DNA of 16,807 nucleotides from DATNNN01 sp035601815 (GTDB lineage: Bacteria; Pseudomonadota; Alphaproteobacteria; Rhizobiales; Xanthobacteraceae): the NCBI GenBank assembly GCA_035601815.1, contig DATNNN010000108.1, positions 1 to 16,807 on the forward strand, written 5' to 3'. The notes beneath the pieces were generated by a model. It was not told the origin of the DNA and made no database searches. It saw only the letters and a program-made list of their open reading frames with translations. The position numbers were made by a program, and so were the translations under genes. Below, one piece after another: positions 1 through 8,294 of this stretch (its first letter is position 1; every line of letters starts with the position of its first letter).

Positions 1-1315
1 AGATCATCGACAGCCAGAAGTGCCAGCGCCCAAGCGTCTGGTCGACCATGTGGCCGGTCCACTTCGGTATCCAGTAGTACGTCCCCGCAAAGAGTGCGAA
101 GAGCGACCCCGCGACCATGGTGTAGTGAAAATGCGCCACGATGTAATAGGTCTGGTGCAACTGGATGTCGACGGGTGCGATCGCCATAATGATCCCGGTA
201 AGGCCTCCGACGACAAACACGAACAGGAAGCCGACCGCGAACAACATCGGCGTCTCGAAGCTGAGCGAGCCCTCCCACATCGTCCCAATCCAGTTGAAGA
301 CCTTGACGCCGGTCGGCACGGCGATAAGAAGCGATGCGTACATGAAGAACAGTTGCCCCGCAACCGGCATCCCGACCGTGAACATGTGGTGTGCCCACAC
401 GGCACACGATACGATCCCGATCGCGCACGTAGCGAACACCATTGAGCGATACCCGAACAGAGGCTTGCGGGCGAACGTCGGGATGACCTGGGAGATGATG
501 CCGAACGCCGGCAGGACCAGGATGTAGACTTCCGGGTGGCCGAAGAACCAGAACAGGTGCTGGAACAGCACCGGATCGCCGCCGCCCTGCGGATCGAAGA
601 AGGTGGTGCCGAAATTGCGGTCGGTGAGCAGCATGGTGACGGCGCCGGCGAGCACCGGCAGCGCCAACAACAGCAGGAACGCCGTCACCAGGATCGACCA
701 GACGAACAGCGGCATCTTGTGCAGCGTCATGCCCGGCGCGCGCATGTTGAAGATGGTGGTGATGAAATTGATGGCGCCGAGGATCGACGAGGCGCCGGCA
801 AGATGCAGCGCGAAGATCGCGAGATCCATCGCCGGACCCGGATGACCGGCTTTCGCGGACAACGGCGGATAGGCGGTCCAGCCGCCGCCGAACCCGTGGC
901 CGCCGGGCGGGCCTTCGACGAACATGGAGGAGACCAAGAGGATCAGCGCCGCGGCGAGGAACCAGTAGGAAATGTTATTCATGCGCGGGAACGCCATGTC
1001 CGGCGCGCCGATCATGAGCGGCACCATCCAGTTGCCGAAGCCGCCGATCAGCGCCGGCATTATCATGAAGAACACCATGATCAGGCCGTGGGCGGTGACG
1101 AACGCGTTGAAGGTGTGCGGATCGGTGAAGATCTGCATGCCGGGCTCTTGCAGCTCCATGCGCATGCCGATGGAGAGCGCGCCGCCGATCACGCCGGCAA
1201 GAATCGACGTGAGCAGATAGAGCGTGCCGATGTCCTTGTGGTTGGTGGAGAACAGCCAGCGCCTGAAGAAGGTGGGATGGCCGTGATCCGCGTAGTCGGC
1301 TGCCGCGTATGCCAT
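1..1315 (-). CDS. ctaD: Cytochrome c oxidase subunit I, aa3 type (C-terminus outside window)
   Basis: This is the catalytic subunit of the inner-membrane terminal oxidase. It reduces O2 to water and pumps protons. The window holds 438 residues, the frame is open to the left edge, and by family length roughly 100 residues are missing. Visible ligands are His76 and His397 for heme a, His395 for heme a3, and His260, His309 and His310 for CuB. Tyr264, the partner of the His-Tyr cross-link, lies in the motif FFGHPEVY. Asp106 (GAPDMAFPRMNN) and Glu262 mark the D proton channel, and Lys338 (PTGVKVF) marks the K channel, so this is a pumping A-type enzyme. The ATG start at 1315 follows a GAGGAG ribosome-binding site that overlaps the ctaC stop. 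Only 15 bases separate the two genes, so they are surely one operon. Other cta genes (ctaB, ctaG, ctaE) would be expected further left, but that is inference. Confidence 0.98.
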   Translation of the reverse strand, partial: MAYAAADYADHGHPTFFRRWLFSTNHKDIGTLYLLTSILAGVIGGALSIGMRMELQEPGMQIFTDPHTFNAFVTAHGLIMVFFMIMPALIGGFGNWMVPLMIGAPDMAFPRMNNISYWFLAAALILLVSSMFVEGPPGGHGFGGGWTAYPPLSAKAGHPGPAMDLAIFALHLAGASSILGAINFITTIFNMRAPGMTLHKMPLFVWSILVTAFLLLLALPVLAGAVTMLLTDRNFGTTFFDPQGGGDPVLFQHLFWFFGHPEVYILVLPAFGIISQVIPTFARKPLFGYRSMVFATCAIGIVSCAVWAHHMFTVGMPVAGQLFFMYASLLIAVPTGVKVFNWIGTMWEGSLSFETPMLFAVGFLFVFVVGGLTGIIMAIAPVDIQLHQTYYIVAHFHYTMVAGSLFALFAGTYYWIPKWTGHMVDQTLGRWHFWLSMI

Positions 1316-1330
1316 TTGCTGCCTCGCTCC

Positions 1331-2194
1331 TCAGCGCGCCGAATCGCTCGCCGCCACCACCGCCGGCCGGTCGGGTGAGGCCGCGTATTTCTTCTTTGCC
1401 TCCTCGATCCAGGCGGCGAACGCCTGCTCGCTCACGACCCGCACCGCGATCGGCATGAAAGCGTGATTGCGGCCGCACAGCTCGGAGCATTGACCGTAGA
1501 ACATTCCCTCGACGGTGGCCTTGAACCAGGTCTCGTTGAGGCGGCCGGGAATGGCATCGATCTTGATGCCGAAGGCCGGCACGGTGAAGGAATGGATGAT
1601 GCCGTCGCCGGTGATCTGCATGCGCACGATCTTGTTCACCGGCACCACCATCTCGTTATCGACGGCGAGCAGTCGCGGCTGACCGGGCTTGCGCTCGTTG
1701 TCCTGCAGCATGATCGAATCGAAACTGAAGTTGCCGTGATCGGGATAGGCGTAGGTCCAGGTCCAGGCCGCCGTGCCCGTCGCCTTCACGGTGATGTCGG
1801 CCGGCGGCAGGTGCAGCTGGTCATAGAGCAGGCGGAAGGACGGGATCGCCGTCGCCACCAGGATGAACACCGGGACCACGGTCCAGATGATCTCGAGCGG
1901 CGTGTTGTGGGTGGTGCGCGAGGGCTGGGGATTGGCGCGGGCGTTGAAGCGCAGGATGCAGATCGCGAGCAGCGCCATCACGAACACCATGATCGTGCCG
2001 ATGAGGGCGAGCAGGAACCAGTGGAAGCTTTCGACCGTCTCCATGATCGGCGAGGCGGCGGGCTGGAAGTTTATCTCCCAGGGCGAAGGCTGGCCCATAG
2101 TGGCGGCCACAGCGCCGGTGCAAAGCCCGGCCAGTGTCAACGCCGCGAGGACGAGCCTCCTGAGGGTGGATTTCCCGGCTGATCTTGCCTGCAT
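1331..2194 (-). CDS. ctaC: Cytochrome c oxidase subunit II
   Basis: This 287-residue protein takes electrons from cytochrome c and passes them through the binuclear CuA centre to subunit I. It has an N-terminal signal peptide ending near residue 31 (LAGLCTGAVAA), two membrane helices (about 57-81 and 102-121) and a periplasmic cupredoxin domain. All CuA ligands are present: His201 (GIIHSFTVPAFG), then Cys236, Glu238, Cys240, His244 and Met247 in YGQCSELCGRNHAFM. The aromatic patch WTWTY at 144-148 lies where cytochrome c electrons usually enter. No cytochrome c domain is fused at the C-terminus, which is a short polar tail, and the length is normal for the family. The ATG at 2194 is preceded by GAGGAG about 10 bases upstream. 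It is the first gene of the cta operon seen here and faces ialB divergently. Confidence 0.98.
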   Translation of the reverse strand: MQARSAGKSTLRRLVLAALTLAGLCTGAVAATMGQPSPWEINFQPAASPIMETVESFHWFLLALIGTIMVFVMALLAICILRFNARANPQPSRTTHNTPLEIIWTVVPVFILVATAIPSFRLLYDQLHLPPADITVKATGTAAWTWTYAYPDHGNFSFDSIMLQDNERKPGQPRLLAVDNEMVVPVNKIVRMQITGDGIIHSFTVPAFGIKIDAIPGRLNETWFKATVEGMFYGQCSELCGRNHAFMPIAVRVVSEQAFAAWIEEAKKKYAASPDRPAVVAASDSAR

Positions 2195-2546
2195 TGCTTG
2201 TCGATCTCCTCGCGCTCGCGCCGTCCAAAGCGCCGCGGCCCCTTGCGAATCCGACGGTCGAAGCCTTGGCTATAGCACTTGAGGCAGCGGCCCGAAACGA
2301 AGGCCGGCGGCGGCGTGTTGCCGCGTGATCCGTGCCGGAACCCGCATCAAGCTGAAGTCCGCTTCAATCACACTCCCATCGGCGCCGCAACGCCGGACCC
2401 GGCAGATATGGAGATCGATCAAGGGGGGTACGCAAGGCGGCGAACAGCGCGATGCCGCATTCTTGACATGGACCGCCGGCCTTGTACCCACGATGTTGTG
2501 GGCCGTGGCGGCTCATGCCGGCCGATTCGGCGGCGCTGGAGACGAA
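2195..2546. promoter_or_regulatory. Divergent intergenic region between ctaC and ialB
   Basis: These 352 bases should hold the promoters of both the cta operon (minus) and the ialB-antiporter pair (plus). On the plus strand a perfect TTGACA lies at 2463-2468, but the hexamer at the expected spacing (TACCCA, 2485-2490) is poor. On the minus strand CTATAG at 2270-2275 could be a -10 element about 75 bases before ctaC, without a good -35. I see no FixK/FNR-type palindrome (TTGAT-N4-ATCAA). The frame of ialB stays open upstream to an ATG at 2325, but that part has no family features and the signal peptide begins at 2547, so I treat it as non-coding. No RNA gene is recognisable. Confidence 0.35.
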
Positions 2547-3044
2547 ATGACGGCCTTTCTGCGCATCCTGACCGGCCTACTCGCCGTCGCGCTTGCGGCC
2601 GCTCCCGCGCAGGCCCAGGGCGTGGTGCGCTCGGTGCATGGCGACTGGCAGATCCGCTGCGATACACCGCCGGGGGCGCAATCGGAGCAGTGCGCGCTGA
2701 TCCAGAGCGTCACTGCCGAGGACCGCGTCAACGTCGGCCTCACCGTGATCGTGCTCAAGACCGCCGACCAGAAGAGCCGGCTGATGCGCGTGCTGGCGCC
2801 GCTCGGCGTGCTGCTTCCCTCCGGGCTCGGCCTCAAGGTCGACCAGACCGACATCGGCCGCGCCGGCTTCGTGCGCTGTCTGCCCAACGGCTGCATCGCC
2901 GAGGTGATCATGGACGACAAGCTGATCGGCCAGCTGAAGACCGGGCAGACCGCCACGTTCATCATCTTCCAGACGCCAGAGGAAGGCATCGGCATTCCGG
3001 TGAGCCTCAAGGGCTTCAGCGAAGGCTTCGACAAGCTTCCCTGA
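2547..3044 (+). CDS. Invasion-associated locus B (IalB) family secreted protein
   Basis: This 165-residue protein is probably periplasmic. It has a clear signal peptide (residues 1-23, ending APAQA). The mature part carries the IalB-family pattern: GDWQIRCD near residue 32, EQCAL at 47-51, then PLGVLLPSGLGLKVDQ and FVRCLPNGCIAEV. Four cysteines (38, 49, 111, 116) could form two disulfides. The family is named after a Bartonella protein linked to erythrocyte invasion, but it is widespread in non-pathogenic rhizobia and its biochemical role is unknown. The ATG at 2547 was chosen because GGAG lies 5 bases upstream and the signal peptide starts there; the open frame extends further back without support. 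The antiporter gene follows after only 5 bases, so the two are probably co-transcribed. Confidence 0.9.
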   Translation: MTAFLRILTGLLAVALAAAPAQAQGVVRSVHGDWQIRCDTPPGAQSEQCALIQSVTAEDRVNVGLTVIVLKTADQKSRLMRVLAPLGVLLPSGLGLKVDQTDIGRAGFVRCLPNGCIAEVIMDDKLIGQLKTGQTATFIIFQTPEEGIGIPVSLKGFSEGFDKLP

Positions 3045-3049
3045 TCGCC

Positions 3050-4897
3050 ATGGAACACGGCACCGGCGATCTCGGCCTGCTTTTTCAGATCATCGTCCTG
3101 CTCGGCGCCACCGTGGCGATGGCGCCGGTGGCGCGCGCGCTCGGCCTGTCGGCGATCGTGGGCTACATCGCCGCCGGCATCGCGGTGGGTCCCTTCGGCG
3201 TCGGCGTTTTTCGCGAGCCCTCGACCGTCGTCAATATCGCCGAGCTCGGCGTGGTGCTGCTCTTGTTCGTGATCGGCCTCGAGCTGAAGCTGTCGCGGCT
3301 TTTCGACATGCGCCGCGACATCTTCGGCCTCGGCGCCGCGCAGCTGGTGGTCACCGCCGTGATCCTCGGCGCGCTCTTGATGCCGCTCTTTGGGCTCACC
3401 TGGCGTGGTGCCACGGTGGCCGGGATCGCGCTCGCCATGTCGGCGACGGCGATCGCGCTGCAGATTCTCGACGAGCGCGGCGACCTGCAAACCACCTACG
3501 GCAAGCGCGCCTTCGCGGTGCTGCTGTTCCAGGATATGGCGGTGGTGCCGGTTCTGGCGCTCTTGCCGCTGATCGCGCCGTTTCACCTCGACGACGGCGG
3601 CGGCTTTGCCGGGGCCTTGCGCGCGACGCTCTTTGGCGTCGTGGCGATTGCCGCCGTCATCGTCGCCGGGCGCTATCTGCTCAACCCGTTCTTCCGGCTC
3701 TTGGCGCAAAGCGGCGCGCGCGAAGCGATGACGGCGGCAGCACTCCTCGTCGTGCTCGGCGCCGCGCTCACCATGCGCGCCGCCGGCATGTCCATGGCGC
3801 TCGGCGCCTTCCTCGCCGGCCTGCTGCTCGCGGAATCGAGCTTCCGCCACCAGCTCGAAGCCGACATCGAGCCGTTTCGCGGGCTCCTGCTCGCGCTCTT
3901 CTTCATGAGCGTCGGCATGTCGATCGACGTCGCGGTGGTGCGCGAGAACCTCGTGCTGCTGCTGCTGGCGGCGATAGCGATCACCTTCGTCAAGGCGGCG
4001 ATCGTGGGCGCGCTCTACCAGGTGCGCGTCGCCGCACGCAGCGACGCCTTGCGCGCCGGCGCCGTGCTCACCGCTGCCGGCGAATTCTCCTTCGTGCTCT
4101 TGCCGCTCGGCCTTGCCCTCGGCCTGCTGACGGCGACGCAGGCGAGCCTGCTCGCGGCGCTCGCGGCGCTCACCATGCTGTTCGGGCCGCCGGTGGCGGC
4201 ACTCGCCGAGCGGCTGATTGTGAGGCTCGCGCGTGGCGAAGCGGAACAGCCGGAAGCGGATTTCTCCGACGCGCGCGGCTCGGTGCTGATCGTCGGCTTC
4301 GGCCGCTTCGGCCAGGTCGTATCGCAGTGCTTCCTGGCGCAGCACGTGGACGTGACCATCATCGACAACGACGTGGAGATGATCCAGAGCGCCTCCCGCT
4401 TCGGCTTCAAGATCTACTACGGCGACGGCACCCGCCTTGACGTCCTGCGCGCGGCCGGCGCCGAGCGCGCGCGGCTGATCGCGGTATGCGTCGATAACCA
4501 GGAGACGGCGAGCCGCATCGTCGACCTCGTCAAGAGCCAGTTCTCCTACGCCAAGCTGTTCGTGCGCTCCTACGATCGCCGCCATACGCTGGAATTGATC
4601 GCCAAGGGCGTCGACTTCGAGCTGCGCGAGACCTTCGAGTCGGCGGTGAAGTTCGGCGGCGCAGCACTTGGCGCCATCGGCGTCGACCCCGAGGCGGTGG
4701 AGACGACGCTCGAGGATCTGCGCAACCGCGACCGCGAGCGCCTCGCGCTGCAGCAGGTGGGCGGCGCGCTGGCAGGTACTGACGTACTGCACCGTCCCGA
4801 AGTGCAGCCCGAGCCCCTCACCGGTCCCAAGCGCGCGGCGCAGGCGCTCACTTCCGAAACCGAGGAGGCCATGCGCACCCCCCGGCCGGAATCCTAG
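3050..4897 (+). CDS. Monovalent cation:proton antiporter-2 (CPA2) with RCK/TrkA-N domain, KefB/KefC-like
   Basis: This 615-residue inner-membrane protein has a transport domain with about a dozen hydrophobic helices (residues about 8-395), then a cytoplasmic nucleotide-binding RCK domain (about 410-530) and a polar tail. CPA2 landmarks are GLELKLSRL (76-84), LLFQDMAVVP (158-167), FFMSVGMSID (284-293) and GEFSFVLL (344-351). The Rossmann motif VGFGRFGQ (415-422) followed by IIDND (437-441) is typical of NAD(H) binding. Such proteins exchange K+ or Na+ for H+. In enteric Kef systems gating depends on glutathione, but the specific ion and ligand cannot be read here. There is no clear ribosome-binding site, and the start lies 5 bases after the ialB stop, so translation is likely coupled. 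Its TAG stop shares the bases CTAG with the stop of the convergent gene. A glutathione-synthesis gene lies about 0.8 kb away, which may be chance. Confidence 0.93.
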   Translation: MEHGTGDLGLLFQIIVLLGATVAMAPVARALGLSAIVGYIAAGIAVGPFGVGVFREPSTVVNIAELGVVLLLFVIGLELKLSRLFDMRRDIFGLGAAQLVVTAVILGALLMPLFGLTWRGATVAGIALAMSATAIALQILDERGDLQTTYGKRAFAVLLFQDMAVVPVLALLPLIAPFHLDDGGGFAGALRATLFGVVAIAAVIVAGRYLLNPFFRLLAQSGAREAMTAAALLVVLGAALTMRAAGMSMALGAFLAGLLLAESSFRHQLEADIEPFRGLLLALFFMSVGMSIDVAVVRENLVLLLLAAIAITFVKAAIVGALYQVRVAARSDALRAGAVLTAAGEFSFVLLPLGLALGLLTATQASLLAALAALTMLFGPPVAALAERLIVRLARGEAEQPEADFSDARGSVLIVGFGRFGQVVSQCFLAQHVDVTIIDNDVEMIQSASRFGFKIYYGDGTRLDVLRAAGAERARLIAVCVDNQETASRIVDLVKSQFSYAKLFVRSYDRRHTLELIAKGVDFELRETFESAVKFGGAALGAIGVDPEAVETTLEDLRNRDRERLALQQVGGALAGTDVLHRPEVQPEPLTGPKRAAQALTSETEEAMRTPRPES

Positions 4898-5652
4898 GCC
4901 GACCGGCGAAGCCGCTCCGACAGGAAGGCGATGGTCTCGCTCAGCGCCGTGGGATGGCGGTCTTTGGTGAGCGTCGCGTGCCGGTCGCCGGGAAGCTCCA
5001 CATAGCGCAGCGCCGGACCGATCAAGGCGCGGATCGTGTCGATGCGCTCGCGCGGCGCAATGCGGTCGCCGGCATAGCGAATGCCGAGCACGCAGCCGCT
5101 GCCGAGCGCGGCAGTGTGGGCGCGCACCGCCCCCGCGTCCACCGGCGAAAGCCCGAGCGCGGCCCGGTGGACGAACGGGAGCGAAGGCTGCGCCACTACG
5201 GGCGCGAGCACCGCGTCGTCGGCGACGAGCGCAAGCGCGAAGCCGCCGGTGAGGCACATGCCGACCACGCCCACACCCTCCTCGCCGGACAGCTCCTTCA
5301 AGCGGCGGCAGAGCGCGCGCAGCCAGCCGACGAGCGGGCTCGTCTTGTTCGCCGCCAAAATGTGGAACTCACCGCCGACGCAGATGCGGGCAAGGTTGCG
5401 GGCGCTGCGCAGGAACCCGGGATCGCCGCCGGGCTCGTCGAACAAGAGCGGAAGATGCACCCGGAAGCTTTCCGCCAGAATCAGCCCAAGCTTGAGGCAG
5501 GCGTCGGTCATGCCCGGCGCTTCATGCAGCACGACGACCTCAGGGCCGGTGCCGGCGCTGTAGATCGAGTGTGTGATACCGCCGAAAGAGAACGTCCACG
5601 GCGATTGGTACTGATCGAGAAGAGCCATGCGGCATTCCGGCAGGACCGCCAT
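4894..5652 (-). CDS. Dienelactone hydrolase family protein
   Basis: This is a cytoplasmic alpha/beta-hydrolase of 252 residues, close to the usual family size. The triad of this family is Cys-Asp-His and all three can be placed: Cys133 in GMCLTGG, Asp196 in YAGDRIAP and His225 in GDRHATL. Glu44 in VVVLHEAPG corresponds to the glutamate after the first core strand that tunes the nucleophilic cysteine in classical dienelactone hydrolases. The true substrate is unknown. No other aromatic-degradation genes are near, so the name gives the family and not a pathway. Two starts are possible: ATG at 5652, or ATG at 5628 (MALLDQYQSPW), which has GGA about 7 bases upstream and may be the real one. The gene stands alone, convergent with the antiporter gene and in the same direction as gshA 55 bases upstream. 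Confidence 0.9.
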   Translation of the reverse strand: MAVLPECRMALLDQYQSPWTFSFGGITHSIYSAGTGPEVVVLHEAPGMTDACLKLGLILAESFRVHLPLLFDEPGGDPGFLRSARNLARICVGGEFHILAANKTSPLVGWLRALCRRLKELSGEEGVGVVGMCLTGGFALALVADDAVLAPVVAQPSLPFVHRAALGLSPVDAGAVRAHTAALGSGCVLGIRYAGDRIAPRERIDTIRALIGPALRYVELPGDRHATLTKDRHPTALSETIAFLSERLRRSA

Positions 5653-5707
5653 GCTCGCACGGTATCCGCATGCTTACAACTACAAGATGTTGTTCTGCTA
5701 AATCCGT

Positions 5708-7078
5708 CTAATAGGCAAGCGCGTCGAAGACCGGCTCAACCGATTGCCGCCACTCTGCGTGGTAGCGATCGAGCAAGACCTCGGCGGGTGTCTTGCCGCT
5801 TGCGATGACCTCCTCGATGGGCACGAGGAACGGCGTTTCATCGCTGCCGCAAAAATCAAGGCGCTTGCGCCGTGCGAGGCCGGCGCGGGAGAGCGCGAGC
5901 ATGTCGCGGGCCACATCAAAGACGCTGCGGCCGCCGATCGCGGCCTTGAGACCGAGCTTCGGCACGTCGTCGCGCAGCTTCTGCCGCTCGGCGGCGCTCC
6001 AGCCCTTCACCAGGTCGAAGGCGCCGTCGAGTGCGGTTTGGTCGTAGAGAAGGCCGACCCAGAGTGCGGGCAGCGCGCAGATGCGCGCCCACGGGCCCGC
6101 GTCGGCGCCGCGCATCTCCAGATAGCGCTTGAGCCGCACCTCGGGGAACAGCGTCGAGAGATGATTGGCCCAATCGGAGACCGTAGCCTGCTCGCCCGGC
6201 GCGGCCGCGTGGCGGCCGGCGAAGAGATCGCGGAAGGAGGAGCCGGCCACATCGATGTATGTGTCGCCGCGCTTGATGAAATACATGGGCACGTCGAGGG
6301 CGTAGTCCACGTAGCGCTCGAAGCCCATGCCGTCCTCGAAGGCGAAAGGCAACATGCCGGTGCGGTCGGGATCGGTGTCGCGCCAGATCTCGCTGCGGAA
6401 GGAGAGAAAGCCGTTGGGCTTTCCTTCGGTGAAGGGGGAGTTGGCGAACAGCGTCGTCGCCACCGGCTGCAGCGCGAGGCCAACGCGGAGCTTCTTCACC
6501 ATGTCGGCTTCGGAAGAGAAGTCGAGATTCACCTGCACGGTGCAGGTGCGCAACATCATGTCGAGGCCGAGGCGCCCGACCTTCGGCATATAATTCGCCA
6601 TGATGCGGTAGCGGCCCTTGGGCATCATCGGCGTCTGGCTCCGCGTCCATTTCGGACTCATGCCGATGCCGCAGAAGCCGATGCCAAGCGGCATCGCCAC
6701 CTCGCGCAATTGCGCCAGATGCGCGTTCAGTTCGGCGGAGGTGGCGTGGACGGTACCCACCGGCTCGCCGGAAAGCTCAAACTGCCCGCCGGGCTCGAGC
6801 GAAATGGCGCCGCCACCGGTCACGTCGGCGAGCCCGATGATGGTGCTGCCCTCTAGAATCGGATCCCAGCCGAGGAGATGACGCATGCCCAGGAGCAGCG
6901 TGCGGATGCCGCGCGCGCCCTCGTAGGGCACGGGCCCATGGTCCTTCAGCGTGAAGGGCAGCTTCTCGTGCTCGGTGCCGATGCGGTAGCTCTCCGGCGG
7001 CCTTGCCCCCGCGGCGAGCCAGGCGACAAGCTGGTCCCGCGACTCAATCGGAGTCCTGTCGACTTGGTCACGGGCCAT
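5708..7078 (-). CDS. gshA: Glutamate-cysteine ligase, plant/alphaproteobacterial type
   Basis: This enzyme joins L-glutamate and L-cysteine using ATP, the first and committed step of glutathione synthesis in the cytoplasm. The 456 residues match the plant-like class, which is unrelated in length and motif detail to enterobacterial GshA. Visible landmarks are GTEHEK (34-39), the glutamate/metal-binding stretch SLEPGGQFELSG (93-104), MPKGRYRIMANYMPKVG (152-168) and RTCTVQVNLD (177-186). The ATG at 7078 has no good ribosome-binding site, but the N-terminus fits the family and no better start is visible. The gene lies 74 bases downstream of the YbdK-like ligase on the same strand and probably shares a transcript with it and rsmE. 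A weak internal promoter in that gap cannot be excluded. Confidence 0.95.
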   Translation of the reverse strand: MARDQVDRTPIESRDQLVAWLAAGARPPESYRIGTEHEKLPFTLKDHGPVPYEGARGIRTLLLGMRHLLGWDPILEGSTIIGLADVTGGGAISLEPGGQFELSGEPVGTVHATSAELNAHLAQLREVAMPLGIGFCGIGMSPKWTRSQTPMMPKGRYRIMANYMPKVGRLGLDMMLRTCTVQVNLDFSSEADMVKKLRVGLALQPVATTLFANSPFTEGKPNGFLSFRSEIWRDTDPDRTGMLPFAFEDGMGFERYVDYALDVPMYFIKRGDTYIDVAGSSFRDLFAGRHAAAPGEQATVSDWANHLSTLFPEVRLKRYLEMRGADAGPWARICALPALWVGLLYDQTALDGAFDLVKGWSAAERQKLRDDVPKLGLKAAIGGRSVFDVARDMLALSRAGLARRKRLDFCGSDETPFLVPIEEVIASGKTPAEVLLDRYHAEWRQSVEPVFDALAY

Positions 7079-7152
7079 GCGGCGGAAGGCTTTCGGTCAA
7101 GGGCGGGCGAAAGGAGCGGGACGATACACAAGCCCCGCCTGCCGCGCCAACC

Positions 7153-8274
7153 TCACTGCACCGTGGTTTCCGCAAGCCAGCCGGTCACTGCGCGCAGCGC
7201 CTGGGCCCGGTTGCGGGTACGCGCTTCGGCCTCGGCATAAACCTTGATCTGCATGTCGGCGCTGGTGCCGATCTCCAGAATTTTCCGCAAATGCGCGATC
7301 TCCGGGACCGAGCCCAGCGCCGCGATGTCGTCGGCCAGCATGGCGACGAGCGCGTCAAGAGCCTCGGCCACCGGCACGGCGCGCCGGCTCACGCGATCGA
7401 CGAAGGAACCGTGGATACCGTAGCGCTGCGCCCGCCATTTGTTCTCGTCGGCGATCGCCTGATCGACGGGGCCGAAGTCGGCATTGACGCCGCGATTGCG
7501 CACGACGTGGCGCACCAGCGCGCGATAGAGCGCGGCAAGGGCGAGCGCGTCCTCGAGCCGCGTGCAGGAGTCGGGGGCGCGCAATTCGAGCGTGGGCAAC
7601 TTGTGCGATGGGCGGATCGCCCACCACACGTAGCTCGCGTCGGGCATGGCGCGCGCCTCGACCAACGCCGCCACGTAGGCGTCGAAGCTTTTCTGGTCGG
7701 CAAAGAGCGGCGGCAGCCCCGTGCGCGGCAGCTCGTCGTAAGCGGCGAGGCGATAGCCCATCAAGCCGGTGCGGCGCGAGCTCCAGAACGGCGACGAGGT
7801 GGCGAGCGCGATGAACATGGGGATGAAGGGTTGCAGCCGGCGCATCAAATCGACGCGGGCGCCGGGGTCGGGCACCTCGACGTGGACGTGGAGACCGCAC
7901 AACAGATTGCGCTCTCCCAGCATCTGGAAGTCGTGCATGAGCGCGTCGTAGCGCGCCGCCGACGTGGAGGCCGGCGGGCGGCGGGTGGCGATCGGGTGGG
8001 TGCCGGCGGCGAAGAACGACAAATCGTGTTGCGCGGCGACCTCGCCGACGGTGCGGCGGAGCGCACGCAACTCGTTGCGGGCGTCAGCCATGGCAAGGCG
8101 CGGCTTGGTCATGACCTCGAGCTGCGCCTGCAGCATCTCGCGCGTCACCGCCGGCCCGATCGCCTTCTTCAGGGCGATCAGGAACGCGGTCGTCGACTTG
8201 CGCGTGACCGCCTGGGTCACGGCATCGACGATGAAATATTCCTCCTCGATGCCGAACGTGTAGTCTTCGTTCAT
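7153..8274 (-). CDS. Carboxylate-amine ligase, YbdK/GCS2 family (weak glutamate-cysteine ligase type)
   Basis: This 373-residue ATP-grasp-like ligase belongs to the YbdK group of the GCS2 family. E. coli YbdK has weak glutamate-cysteine ligase activity in vitro, but its natural substrates are not settled. Landmarks are the N-terminal acidic motif GIEEEYFIVD (8-17), GTHP (91-94), CGLHVHVEV (126-134), TSSPFW (159-164) and WWAIRPSHKLPTLELR (217-232). The glutamates and histidines expected to bind metal and substrate are therefore intact, and the length is normal. The ATG at 8274 puts GIEEEY at the family position, with AGG about 9 bases upstream. The rsmE stop is 20 bases before it. A full gshA lies directly downstream, so this gene is not needed to supply that activity and probably makes a different amide or peptide product (inference). 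Confidence 0.92.
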   Translation of the reverse strand: MNEDYTFGIEEEYFIVDAVTQAVTRKSTTAFLIALKKAIGPAVTREMLQAQLEVMTKPRLAMADARNELRALRRTVGEVAAQHDLSFFAAGTHPIATRRPPASTSAARYDALMHDFQMLGERNLLCGLHVHVEVPDPGARVDLMRRLQPFIPMFIALATSSPFWSSRRTGLMGYRLAAYDELPRTGLPPLFADQKSFDAYVAALVEARAMPDASYVWWAIRPSHKLPTLELRAPDSCTRLEDALALAALYRALVRHVVRNRGVNADFGPVDQAIADENKWRAQRYGIHGSFVDRVSRRAVPVAEALDALVAMLADDIAALGSVPEIAHLRKILEIGTSADMQIKVYAEAEARTRNRAQALRAVTGWLAETTVQ

Positions 8275-8294
8275 TCCTGATTACCTGTTGACAA

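Noticed and set aside
536..1378. A 280-codon plus-strand open frame opposite ctaD
   Set aside because: Low-complexity Arg/His/Glu composition, and it lies over ctaD, which shows every heme and copper ligand.
2400..2430. A FixK/FNR box upstream of the cytochrome oxidase genes
   Set aside because: Only one half (TTGAT on the minus strand) is present; the other half at the right spacing does not match ATCAA.
2325..2546. N-terminal extension of the IalB protein from an upstream ATG
   Set aside because: The extension has no conserved features, would bury the signal peptide, and lacks the good ribosome-binding site seen before 2547.
2513..5257. A 914-codon open frame on the minus strand opposite ialB and the antiporter gene
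   Set aside because: Its translation is rich in Arg, His, Glu and Ala with no family motif, which is the usual product of reading GC-rich codons on the wrong strand. The plus-strand genes have full domain motifs.
5653..5707. A terminator after gshA (ACAAC/GTTGT arms)
   Set aside because: Only a five-base AT-rich stem with an eight-base loop and no T-run; not better than chance.
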